7,329 nt of DNA from REEB76 sp049698775 (GTDB lineage Bacteria > Pseudomonadota > Gammaproteobacteria > Natronospirales > REEB76), in NCBI GenBank assembly GCA_049698775.1, contig JBAVYM010000011.1, positions 1 to 7,329 on the forward strand. Reading direction: 5' to 3'. The position numbers and the translations under genes were made by a program. Shown piece by piece: positions 1 through 6,800 of the stretch. A model generated the notes under the pieces. It saw only the letters and a list, made by a program, of their open reading frames with translations, was not told where the DNA came from and did no database searches. Each line of letters starts with the position of its first letter. The first letter of the stretch is position 1.

Positions 1-124
1 TCCTCCACACTGACTCTACGCCGCGGCGCGGACTGCGCACCACGCTCCGAAGACTCCGCTGTGCTACGTCCGCTGCGGCTACCGCAGGCTCCTCGCCTCG
101 GCGCTTCGCGCCTTCCCTGGCTCG
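1..124. other. GC-rich hairpin-rich stretch abutting the broken end of hsdM
   Basis: This stretch does not continue the hsdM reading frame or its protein similarity. It is unusually rich in short self-complementary segments: CGCCGCGGCG at 19-28 is a perfect 10-base palindrome, CTGCGG/CCGCAG at 73-78 and 82-87 is a hairpin with a 3-base loop, and GGCGC/GCGCC at 100-104 and 108-112 is another. Short related words recur, for example CCGCTG and CGCTG with TACG or TACC between them. The plus strand is open for 43 codons (1-129) up to a TGA at 130-132, but the predicted peptide is Arg/Leu/Pro-rich and looks like translated repeat. It could be the end of a mobile element, a structured intron-like RNA, a dispersed repeat or an assembly junction. 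The window ends before this can be decided. Confidence 0.45.
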
Positions 125-883
125 TCACATGATGGCGATCACATAAGCGAGAGACTTCTTTTCCTTACCGTAGAAAGTTCTGGTTTGAAGCGTAGCCAAA
201 TCCTTGGTGGTGAGCTTGCCTTTGGATTTCATGTAATCGAATGATTCACACAGGAAGCCCGCTGAACCGCAAGCGCCGTCATAGATACGTTCGCCAATCT
301 TGGGCCTGACCACCTGGATAATGGCGCGGATAAGCGGTCGCGGGGTGTAGTACTCGCCGCCGTTGCGCCCGGCGTTGCCCATGTTCTTGATCTTGGCTTC
401 ATAGAGATGCGAGAGCTCGTGTTTCTCGGTCTGGGAACGGAAGCGCAGCTCATCAATGTGATCAATGATTTCGCGCAGATTATAGCCGCTCTGAATTTTG
501 TTCTTGATCTCACCGAAGATTTCGCCGATCTTGTATTCGATGGTATCCGGCCCGGTGGCCCGCTGCTTGAAGCCATTCAGATAGGGAAAGAGTTTTGTAT
601 TGGCGAAATCGCGGAGATCATCGCCGGTCATGGCGGTGTTGTGGTCCAGCTTGCCGCCCTTGCCTTTGGGCGCGGCCCAGGATTCCCAGCGGTACGGCTT
701 GTCGAGGATAAAGCTGTATTTCTTGCCGTGGAGTTTGGCTTCGTCAGCTCTGTCCTCTTCCAACGCATCCAGGTACTTTAGGAACAATAGCCAGGACGTC
801 TGCTCGGTGTAATCCAGTTCGGTGGTGCAACCGGCTTCCTTGCGGAGCACATCATCAATATTCCTGAAAGCTTGTTCAAACAT
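125..883 (-). pseudogene. hsdM: Truncated type I restriction-modification methylase subunit HsdM (N-terminal half)
   Basis: The product begins MFEQAFRNIDDVLRKEAG, the usual N-terminus of one HsdM subgroup, and 252 residues are open. HsdM methylates adenine at N6 as part of the HsdM2S (and R2M2S) complex. Residues 1-150 match the helical HsdM N-terminal domain. GEYYTPRPLI at 176-185 is the conserved start of the methylase domain, and YDGACGSAGFL at 201-211 is SAM-binding motif I. The frame stops at TGA after TFYGKEKKSLAYVIAIM, before the catalytic NPPF motif IV. A full HsdM is roughly 480-550 residues, so about half is missing and this product alone cannot methylate DNA. The start at 883 has an AGGGGG purine run (minus strand, 895-900) 11 bases upstream, a long spacing. 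The gene lies 42 bases after higA in the same direction. No hsdS or hsdR is visible; they may lie to the left. Family assignment is secure; the cause of truncation is not. Confidence 0.87.
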
Positions 884-925
884 TCGCCTGGACGCCCCCT
901 AGCTTGCAAACCGATTGCTGAACGC

Positions 926-1258
926 TTACGTCCCCGACACCGAGACCAGTCCGGAATGATGGCCTTTGGCCTTCGGACGGATGACGATCTCCACATCGCG
1001 GTCAAGGAGCGTCAGGAATTTTAGCAGCCGTTCGGATGAAAAACGGCTTAGTTTGAAATTCGCCAGCTCGGAAACGTGCGGCTGTGAAATCGCGAAAATT
1101 TCCGCCGCCTGCGCCTGTGTCAAATCACGTTTCTTGACCAGATCATTGAGCCGCATCGCCAGTTGCACGCGCAGTTTTCTCTCGCCGGCATCTGCGAAGC
1201 CCAGATCAACAAATACATCGCCGCTGCCGGCCTCGACCTTCTCAGGTTTTTTTCGCAT
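926..1258 (-). CDS. higA: HigA-like XRE-family antitoxin / autorepressor
   Basis: A 110-residue protein with one helix-turn-helix at about residues 46-67 (LTQAQAAEIFAISQPHVSEL), then FKLSRFSSERLLKFLTLLDRDVEIVIRP. This layout is typical of the short XRE antitoxins that pair with Gp49/HigB toxins. In that family the protein binds and neutralises the toxin and represses the shared promoter. The ATG lies inside the 3' end of higB, with 17 bases of overlap in a different frame. It is preceded by AAGGTG (minus strand, 1263-1268) four bases upstream, so translation is probably coupled to higB. Residues 1-30 are charged and Gly-containing and may form the toxin-wrapping arm; that is inference. The stop at 926-928 is 42 bases before the hsdM start, so an mRNA from the higB promoter could continue into hsdM. 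The gene appears intact. Confidence 0.86.
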   Translation of the reverse strand: MRKKPEKVEAGSGDVFVDLGFADAGERKLRVQLAMRLNDLVKKRDLTQAQAAEIFAISQPHVSELANFKLSRFSSERLLKFLTLLDRDVEIVIRPKAKGHHSGLVSVSGT

Positions 1259-1622
1259 ACCGCACCTTGTAATCCGTCCGCGCTGCCTGCAGGCGTTCGC
1301 GGATCAATTCGACGTCGCTGCGCGCCGTCCGCACCCCGGAGGGAGACTTCTTCTGAAAGCAATGCAATACATAAACCGCCTGTTCGTAACGTACCGTGTA
1401 GGCCACCCGGTACGTGCCGCCACGCGCATCCTCAACCAGCTCGAAAACACCCGGTCCTTCGCCTTTCCAGGGCTTGGCGGATGGCGGCTTCCCGCCCTGC
1501 TGTACCACGCCGAGCGCATAACCGAAATCGTCCACTACCGCCTCCGGAAACGCCAGCAAATCTTTCTTTGCCGCGCCTACCCAGTGCAGCGGCTTTTCGC
1601 GCGGCGCATCAGACCGGGCCAT
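1242..1622 (-). CDS. higB: HigB-like toxin, RelE/Gp49 family mRNA interferase
   Basis: A 126-residue protein of the phage-derived Gp49-like / HigB family (RelE-type fold). Family hallmarks are KPLHWVGAAKKDLLAFP (residues 10-26), the FGYALGVVQQGG helix (33-44), AKPWKGEGPGVFELVED (49-65), the strand YRVAYTVRYEQAVYVLH (71-87) and the FQKKSPSG signature (89-96). Family members cleave mRNA, generally on the ribosome, and arrest growth until neutralised by HigA. Length is typical and no lesion is visible. Toxin-first order with higA overlapping by 17 bases is the classical higBA layout. The ATG at 1620-1622 has no Shine-Dalgarno site; a TATAAT box ends four bases upstream, so the message may be leaderless or nearly so. 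Activity was not tested; the substrate preference cannot be read from sequence. Confidence 0.88.
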   Translation of the reverse strand: MARSDAPREKPLHWVGAAKKDLLAFPEAVVDDFGYALGVVQQGGKPPSAKPWKGEGPGVFELVEDARGGTYRVAYTVRYEQAVYVLHCFQKKSPSGVRTARSDVELIRERLQAARTDYKVRYAKKT

Positions 1623-1626
1623 GGCG

Positions 1627-1656
1627 ATTATACCCTATTCGGTATGTCAGTGTGGG
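1627..1656 (-). promoter_or_regulatory. higBA promoter, near-leaderless
   Basis: Read on the minus strand, a perfect -10 TATAAT occupies 1627-1632. The best -35 is CCCACA at 1651-1656 with an 18-base spacer, a weak match (3 of 6). Only four bases (CGCC) separate TATAAT from the higB ATG. The expected transcription start therefore falls on or next to the start codon, implying a message with almost no leader and no ribosome-binding site. The -10 is strong evidence; the -35 is not. Confidence 0.55.
1630..1645. promoter_or_regulatory. Candidate HigA operator over the higBA -10
   Basis: ATACC-N6-GGTAT is a perfect inverted repeat: 5-base arms at 1630-1634 and 1641-1645, with a 6-base spacer. It shares three bases with the TATAAT box and extends into the spacer. 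HigA-type antitoxins are known to repress by binding palindromes over their own promoter, so this is the natural operator candidate. Short arms mean chance cannot be excluded. Confidence 0.4.
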
Positions 1657-1865
1657 CGCGGTTCGAAGCAATGCAACTGCCTGATTTCCTGCTTCTGCTT
1701 GCCTGATTTTTCCAAGGAATCCCCCGCCAGTTTCTCCAGCCGCGTTACCACACGCTTGAGTTCCTCGACCAGTGAGCCGACCTTCAGCGCCAGATAACGG
1801 TCGGCGATGGACAGGCGGTAAACCTGGGTCGGATAGAAGTGGACATCCGGGAAAGGTTTGCCGCC
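1647..1865 (-). pseudogene. 72-codon open remnant in frame behind doxX, no start codon
   Basis: Directly after the doxX TAA the same frame stays open for 72 codons, to a TGA at 1647-1649. The peptide looks like real protein. It starts GGKPFPDVHFYPTQVYRL, has a hydrophobic middle (SIADRYLALKVG) and an amphipathic, probably coiled-coil helix (SLVEELKRVVTRLEKLAGDS), and ends in a Lys/Gln-rich tail. Third codon positions are G/C-rich, as in neighbouring genes. There is no ATG; the first GTG is well inside the helix and no ribosome-binding site precedes it. I do not recognise the family. Likely explanations are the 3' end of a gene that lost its start when doxX or higBA was inserted or rearranged, or a chance open frame. 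Stop-codon readthrough from doxX is less likely, because doxX already ends normally. The TGA lies within the higBA promoter. Confidence 0.42.
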
Positions 1866-2261
1866 TTACTTGTGCCGGAACCAGCGATCGAAACTCCACG
1901 CCCCACCGCCGGCGGCGGCAAAATACAAGTACACAAAACAGTAGAACACCGCTTGTTCACCGTGGTTCACGAGTGGGAAAAATCCGTTGGGCGCATGCGC
2001 CATGAAATACGCGAAGGCCATCTCGCCCGAGAGGATGAAGGCCACCGGCCGCGTGAACAGCCCCAGGAAGATCAGCACGCTGCCGCCGACTTCCAATACG
2101 CCGGCAAGCCCGAAGAGGGAAAACAGCGGGATGTGCCCCATGCTCACAGGGATGCCGAAGAACTTGGAGGTGCCGTGTTCGATGAAGAGCAGTGCCACCA
2201 CAATGCGCAGCACGCTCAGCAGACGCGGCGACCAGGCGTCAAGGAATTGTTTGTTGTTCAT
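1866..2261 (-). CDS. DoxX-family inner-membrane protein
   Basis: A 131-residue protein with four predicted membrane helices at about residues 12-32, 46-67, 72-92 and 103-118. DoxX-family features include LLFIEHGTSKFFG (24-36), a Gly-rich LAGVLEVGGSVLIFLGLFTRP (52-72), the acidic E80 in helix 3, NHGEQAVFYCFVYLYFAAAGGG (99-120) and the closing AWSFDRW. Family members are small membrane proteins linked to redox or sulfur metabolism in some species, but most have no assigned reaction, so no function is claimed. I chose the ATG at 2261 because GGGAG (minus strand, 2268-2272) lies six bases upstream. An in-frame ATG at 2312 would add 17 residues (MALPIEVSNHEQAWESV) but has its AAGGA only one base away. 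It follows fic in the same direction, 162 bases on, too far to assume an operon. No convincing promoter was found in that gap. Confidence 0.82.
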   Translation of the reverse strand: MNNKQFLDAWSPRLLSVLRIVVALLFIEHGTSKFFGIPVSMGHIPLFSLFGLAGVLEVGGSVLIFLGLFTRPVAFILSGEMAFAYFMAHAPNGFFPLVNHGEQAVFYCFVYLYFAAAGGGAWSFDRWFRHK

Positions 2262-2267
2262 GACGGA

Positions 2268-2272
2268 CTCCC
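2268..2272 (-). promoter_or_regulatory. doxX ribosome-binding site
   Basis: GGGAG on the minus strand, six bases before the ATG at 2261. It favours the 131-residue start over the upstream ATG at 2312. Confidence 0.6.
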
Positions 2273-2423
2273 ATGCTTGTTCGTGATTAGAAACTTCTAT
2301 GGGTAACGCCATATCCTTGGCAGTTGGTTAAACAAATCCCTCCCGGGCCAGCAGCGAGGTCACATGATACGCCTGCAGCCCGAAGACCTTTTAGAGCAAG
2401 CCCGGACGGCCGAATGGTCGGTT

Positions 2424-3575
2424 TTACCCCGCCCTGGGTTTATCCACCGCATCGAGGATGGACCTGGCCAGATACAGCTTGCCCCAACTGCGACCGGAGA
2501 CTTCCCTGAGCAGCCCGGCCTTCTCCAACATGGCCACTGTCTGGCGGGCGGTGGGATTGGAGACGGCCAGAATTTTCTCGGCGCGTGCCACGGTAATGTA
2601 GGGGTTGATGAAAAGCTGGTCCAGCAAGGCCAGCACTTTGGGTTTGCCGGCGAAGCGCGTCCGGAATTTCTCTCGCAGATCCGTGAGCCGGCGCGCGCGG
2701 CGCACCGCATCCTGCGTGGTCTCTTCCACGCCCGCGAGGAAGAACCGCAGCCACGCACCCCAGTCGCAATCCGTGCGAACGCGCTGCAACAGAGCGTAAT
2801 AGTCCCGCCGGTGCTCCTCAATATAAGCAGAGAGATACAACAGGGGCTGTGGCAGACGCGCTCTTTCCATGAGGAACAGAATAATCAGTAGCCGTCCGAC
2901 GCGGCCGTTGCCGTCGAGAAACGGATGAATGGCCTCGAACTGTTCATGCAGCAACGCGCACTGAATGAGATCCGGCATGGCATCGCGCTGGTGAATGAAT
3001 TTTTCCCACTCACCAAGCGCGGTCTGCATTTCCTGCGGCGGCGGCGGCACGTAAGCCGCGGTAACCAAGCTGCTGCCTGCCGGACCGATCCAGTTCTGGG
3101 AGCGGCGGAATTCGCCCGGCGTGCTGCGTTCGCCGCGCACGCCGTGCATTAGCCGCGCATGCAGCTCGCGCACCAATCTCAGTGACAGCGGCAGGGATTT
3201 CAGCCGTTTGATGCCATATTCCAGCGCTGTAACATAGTTGCGTACTTCGTGGATATCCGCCGCCTCGCCGTGCGGCAAAGTGGTCTTGGCTTCGTCCATC
3301 AAAATGTCGGAAAGGCTGGATTGGGTGCCTTCTATACGCGACGACAGCACCGCCTCGCGGCGGATGTAGGGTGCAATCAACAGGTGCGGATTGGGCAGCG
3401 CGCGGCCGAGGCCGGCGAGCTCGGACAAGGCCGCATCCGCCCGGGAAAGGGCGAGCATCAATCCCGCGTCGTACTGGAGCTTGGGTGGCAAGGGCGCCGG
3501 TACAAAGGCGTGGCAGCCCTGAGGAGTCAGCACCAGCCGACCAGCCTCCCGGCAGTGGAAATCCTCAGGATTCAT
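2424..3575 (-). CDS. Class II Fic protein with C-terminal winged helix
   Basis: A 383-residue Fic-family protein; most members transfer AMP from ATP to a Ser/Thr/Tyr hydroxyl on a target protein. Residues about 1-90 form the Fic N-terminal region, with the inhibitory helix motif SSRIEG at 78-83 (pattern S/T-x-x-x-E-G/N). The Glu of this motif (E82) blocks productive ATP binding in class II Fics. The catalytic loop HPFLDGNGRVGR at 217-228 is complete (general base H217, phosphate-binding DGNGR), so activity is plausible. Residues about 322-372 (ITVARAEKILAVSNPTARQTVAMLEKAGLL, then a GKLYLA wing) form a winged-helix DNA-binding domain. The start at 3575 is set by a perfect GGAGGTGA eight bases upstream; a TTG at 3614 lies inside an operator repeat and is rejected. 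Transcription probably starts near 3628 and is controlled by five CTTT(C/G)AAAG sites. Fic genes are often found near type I restriction loci, in line with hsdM here. The target is unknown. Confidence 0.93.
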   Translation of the reverse strand: MNPEDFHCREAGRLVLTPQGCHAFVPAPLPPKLQYDAGLMLALSRADAALSELAGLGRALPNPHLLIAPYIRREAVLSSRIEGTQSSLSDILMDEAKTTLPHGEAADIHEVRNYVTALEYGIKRLKSLPLSLRLVRELHARLMHGVRGERSTPGEFRRSQNWIGPAGSSLVTAAYVPPPPQEMQTALGEWEKFIHQRDAMPDLIQCALLHEQFEAIHPFLDGNGRVGRLLIILFLMERARLPQPLLYLSAYIEEHRRDYYALLQRVRTDCDWGAWLRFFLAGVEETTQDAVRRARRLTDLREKFRTRFAGKPKVLALLDQLFINPYITVARAEKILAVSNPTARQTVAMLEKAGLLREVSGRSWGKLYLARSILDAVDKPRAG

Positions 3576-3583
3576 GGGCTTAG

Positions 3584-3591
3584 TCACCTCC
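3584..3591 (-). promoter_or_regulatory. fic ribosome-binding site
   Basis: GGAGGTGA on the minus strand, eight bases before the ATG at 3575, is close to an ideal anti-16S match. It settles the start codon against the upstream in-frame TTG. Confidence 0.85.
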
Positions 3592-3607
3592 AAGGGCCGT
3601 AATCGTG

Positions 3608-3688
3608 CTTTCAAAGTAGGCTCATCTTTGAAAGTTTATAGCATATTTATTTCAAAGCGTCATGCGCTTTGAAAGCCCGCTTTCAAAG
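3608..3688. repeat. Array of five CTTT(C/G)AAAG operator-like 9-mers
   Basis: The copies are CTTTCAAAG at 3608-3616, CTTTGAAAG at 3626-3634, ATTTCAAAG at 3649-3657 (one mismatch), CTTTGAAAG at 3667-3675 and CTTTCAAAG at 3680-3688. Each is palindromic apart from its central base. Copies 1 and 2, and copies 3 and 4, are inverted pairs with the same 9-base spacer. Around copies 3 and 4 the symmetry extends to 10-base arms (3650-3659 and 3665-3674). Copy 5 is inverted relative to copy 4 across four bases. The sites cover the fic -35 edge, spacer, transcription start and leader, as expected for repressor operators. The protein that binds them is unknown; the winged helix of Fic itself is a reasonable guess. 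Confidence 0.8.
3635..3663 (-). promoter_or_regulatory. fic promoter (extended -10)
   Basis: On the minus strand the -35 is ATGACG (3658-3663, 4 of 6 to TTGACA), the spacer is 17 bases, and the -10 is TATAAA (3635-3640, 5 of 6), preceded by TGC to give an extended -10. The predicted start near 3628 leaves a leader of about 53 bases before the fic ATG. The third 9-mer fills the 3' part of the spacer and the second covers the start point. Confidence 0.68.
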
Positions 3689-3699
3689 TCTTCGGGACA

Positions 3700-3721
3700 C
3701 CACACTACCAATACGGTGTGG
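3700..3721. promoter_or_regulatory. Inverted repeat CCACAC-N10-GTGTGG
   Basis: Six-base arms at 3700-3705 and 3716-3721 with a 10-base spacer, between the CTTT(C/G)AAAG array and the protease gene. It sits about 44 bases upstream of the candidate -10 of the protease gene, a position suited to an activator or repressor site. It has no T-run, so it is not a terminator. Function is unproven. Confidence 0.3.
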
Positions 3722-3764
3722 CCAGAAAGGCCCCACCAATGTCAGGCATGGGCATACGGCCAGC

Positions 3765-3770
3765 TATACT
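3765..3770 (+). promoter_or_regulatory. Possible -10 box of the tricorn-like protease gene
   Basis: TATACT (5 of 6 to TATAAT) lies 42 bases before the ATG at 3813. No recognisable -35 is found at 16-18 bases spacing, so this would need an activator or another sigma factor. It is offered as the best available candidate only. Confidence 0.3.
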
Positions 3771-3801
3771 TCACGGCCTTCCCAGCTCAACAACCAGCAC
3801 C

Positions 3802-3806
3802 AGGAG
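3802..3806 (+). promoter_or_regulatory. Ribosome-binding site of the protease gene
   Basis: AGGAG six bases before the ATG at 3813. It agrees with that ATG opening a signal peptide and rules out the in-frame upstream TTG at 3669, which would place 48 unrelated residues before the signal sequence. Confidence 0.75.
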
Positions 3807-3812
3807 CCTGCC

Positions 3813-6800
3813 ATGAGATACGCCATCGCCGCCTTGTTACTCTCTCTGTCATGCTCGTTTGCCGTGGCTGCGGCCAATCCGCCGTTGCTGCTGCAAACCC
3901 CAAGCCTGTCCCGCACGCAGATCGCGTTCGCCTACGGCGATGAGATATGGATTGCGCCGCGCAGCGGCGGTGATGCCCACGTGCTAGTGGGCGGCAACGG
4001 CCTGGCGAGCGGGCCGATGTTTTCCCCCGATGGCAGCCTGGTGGCTTATACCGGCAATTACGACGGCAGCGACAGCGTGTACGTGGTGCCGGCCGCGGGC
4101 GGCGAACCGCGGCGGCTCACCTGGCACCCCGCCATGAATATGGCGGTTGGCTGGACGCCGGATGGGAAGAACGTGCTGTTTCGATCTCACCGCGACAGCA
4201 ACACCGATTCCGACCGTCTGTTCACGGTGCCGGTCAGCGGCGGCCTGCCCAGCGAACTGCCACTGTCCATGGCCGAAGATGGCACCTATTCGCCCGACGG
4301 CTCGCATATCGCCTACAGCCCCGTGTTCCAGTGGGAGCCGGACTGGAAGGGCTATCGCGGCGGCCAGACCACGCCCATCTGGGTCGCGCGGCTGTCCGAT
4401 TCCAGCGTGGTGAAAATTCCGCGCGACAATTCCAACGACCGCAATCCCATGTGGGTCGGCAGCACGGTGTATTTCCTCTCCGACCGCGACGGACCGGTGA
4501 CGCTGTTCGCCTACGACACACAATCCGGCCAAGTGACGAAGCTGCTGGACAACAGTGGCTTCGACATTGATTCGGCCGCGGCGGGTCCGGGCGCCATCGT
4601 GTATTCGCAGATGGGTGCGCTGTATTTGTTCAACCTCACAACACATGTGTCTACACCGGTGACACTGCACGTGGCGGGCGACATGCCGCAGCTCGCGCCG
4701 CATTTCGTGAAGGTGGCGAAAGAAATCCTCAACGCCGGCATCTCGCCGACGGGTGCGCGCGCCGTGTTCGAGGCCCACGGCGACATCCTCACGGTGCCGG
4801 CGGAAAAAGGCGATATCCGCGACATCACCTCAACGCCCGGCGTCACCGAGCGCGATCCGGCCTGGTCGCCGGACGGCAAATCCGTGGCGTATTTCTCCGA
4901 CGCCTCGGGAAACTACGCGCTTTACATCCGCGATCAGGACGGCCTGAAGCCGCCGCGCGAGATCAATCTCGGCAATCCGCCGTCGTTCTTCTATTCGCCG
5001 GTGTGGTCGCCGGACAGCAAAATGATTGCTTACAGCGACAAGCGCCTGAACCTGTGGTACGTGGATCTGGCGCATCCGGTGCCGGTGAAAGTGGACATGG
5101 ACCTGTTCGACACGCCGCTGCACGAGTTCGATCAATCCTGGTCGCCGGACGACAAATGGCTGGCCTACACCAAGCAACTGCCCAACCATCTGCGCGCGGT
5201 GTTCGTGTATTCGCTCGCCGACGGCAAGGTGACGCAAGTGACCGACGGCATGAGCGACTGCCTGTACCCGGTGTGGGACAAGAATGGCAAGTATCTTTAC
5301 TTCACCGCCAGCACCGACATGGGGCTCACCACCGGCTGGCTGGATATGACCAGCGAGGCCCATCCGGTCACGCGCAGCGTGTACGTGGCGGTGCTGCGGC
5401 GCGATCTGTCCTCGCCGATCGCGCCGCTCAGCGACGATGAAAAGGCCGCCGAACCCGCCAAGCCGGCGGACGCCAAGGACAAGGATAAATCCGCGGAAAA
5501 ACCCGTAGCGGTGAGCATTGATTTCAACGGCCTCTTGCAGCGCACTCTGGCGCTGCCGATTCCGGCGGCGAACTACGTGGGTCTTTCCGCCGGCCAGTCC
5601 GGCGTGCTGTACCTGCAGGAAGCGCCGCTGGTATTCATGGGCCGCGGTCCCGCGCCGGTGAGTGTCCTGAAATTCGATCTCAAGGATCGCAAAATCAAGC
5701 CGCTGCTGGGCGGCGTCACAGTATTCGCCTTGTCCTTCAACGGCGAGAAGATGTTGTACCAGATCAAGGACAACTGGTTCATTTCCAAGACCGACGCGCC
5801 GCCGAAACCCGGCGACGGCCAGTTGAACACCGCCAGCATGCAGGTGTGGGTGGTGCCGCGCGCGGAATGGAATCAGATGTACCGCGAGGTGTGGCGCATC
5901 GAGCGCGATTTCTTTTACGACCCGCACTACCACGGTCTGGATATCGCCGCGGCGCAAAAACGCTTTGCGGTGTATTTGCCGGGCATCGCGAGCCGCGATG
6001 ATTTGAATTTCCTGTTCCGCAAAATGCTGTCCTACATGTCCGTGGGCCACATGTTCGTGCGCGGCGGCGCCGAGCCGGACATGAAAAAACTCAACGTCGG
6101 CCTGCTGGGCGCCGATTACACGCTCGACCACGGCCGCTACCGCTTTGCCAAGGTGTACAGCGGTGAGAACTGGAATCCGCAATTGCAGGCGCCACTCACC
6201 CAGCCGGGCGTGAATGTGAAAACCGGCGAATACCTGCTGGCGGTGAATGGCCGTGAACTCACCGCGGCCGACAATCTTTACAGTTACTTCGCGGGCGCCG
6301 CCGGCCAGCAGACGGTGCTGCGTGTCGGACCCGATCCGAACGGCAAGGGCGCACGTAACGTAACCGTGGTGCCGGTCGCAGACGAGTTCCCCCTGCGCAA
6401 TCTCGATTGGATCGAGGGCAACCGGCGCCTGGTGGACAAACTCAGTGGCGGCAAGCTCGCCTATGTGCATCTGCCGGACACCGCGGGCGGCGGCTTCACC
6501 AACTTCAACCGCTATTACTTCGCGCAAACCGACAAGCAGGGCGCGGTGATTGACGAGCGGTACAACCACGGCGGCCAGTTGGCGGATTACATCGTGGATT
6601 ACCTGATGCGCCAGCCCATGAGCCGCGTGGCCACCCGCGAGGGCGAGGACTATACCGAGCCGACCCAGGCGATCATCGGCCCCAAGGCCATGCTCATCAA
6701 TCAGTTCTCGGGCTCCGGCGGCGACGCCTTGCCGTGGTATTTCAAGCGTATGGGTATCGGGCCGCTCATCGGCGAGCGCACCTGGGGTGGACTGGTGGGT

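Noticed and set aside
1..130. Group II intron 5' end interrupting hsdM
   Set aside because: The junction gives GTGACG, not GUGYG, and no intron domain or reverse transcriptase is visible in the window, so it is kept only as a remote possibility.
966..1706. A 246-codon plus-strand frame opposite higBA
   Set aside because: It is a shadow of two clear minus-strand genes, with no homology or ribosome-binding site.
1609..1899. A 96-codon minus-strand frame overlapping the doxX and higB ends
   Set aside because: Its composition is not protein-like, and the alternative frame here (1647-1865) has much better coding character.
2341..2403. A 20-codon protein-like stretch (KVFGLQAYHVTSLLAREGFV) between fic and doxX on the minus strand
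   Set aside because: It is bounded by stops on both sides, lacks a start codon, and is too short to separate from chance; it could be a remnant, but I cannot support it.
2390..2420. A CCGA/TCGG hairpin followed by TTTT near the fic stop
   Set aside because: The stem is only four bases, and the T-run is on the plus strand, opposite to the direction of fic transcription.
3576..3614. An upstream TTG start for fic, adding 13 residues
   Set aside because: It also lies within a CTTT(C/G)AAAG copy and would read through the perfect GGAGGTGA site that serves the ATG at 3575.
3669..3812. An upstream in-frame TTG start for the protease, adding 48 residues
   Set aside because: The TTG lies inside a CTTTGAAAG operator copy, has no ribosome-binding site, and would bury the signal peptide.
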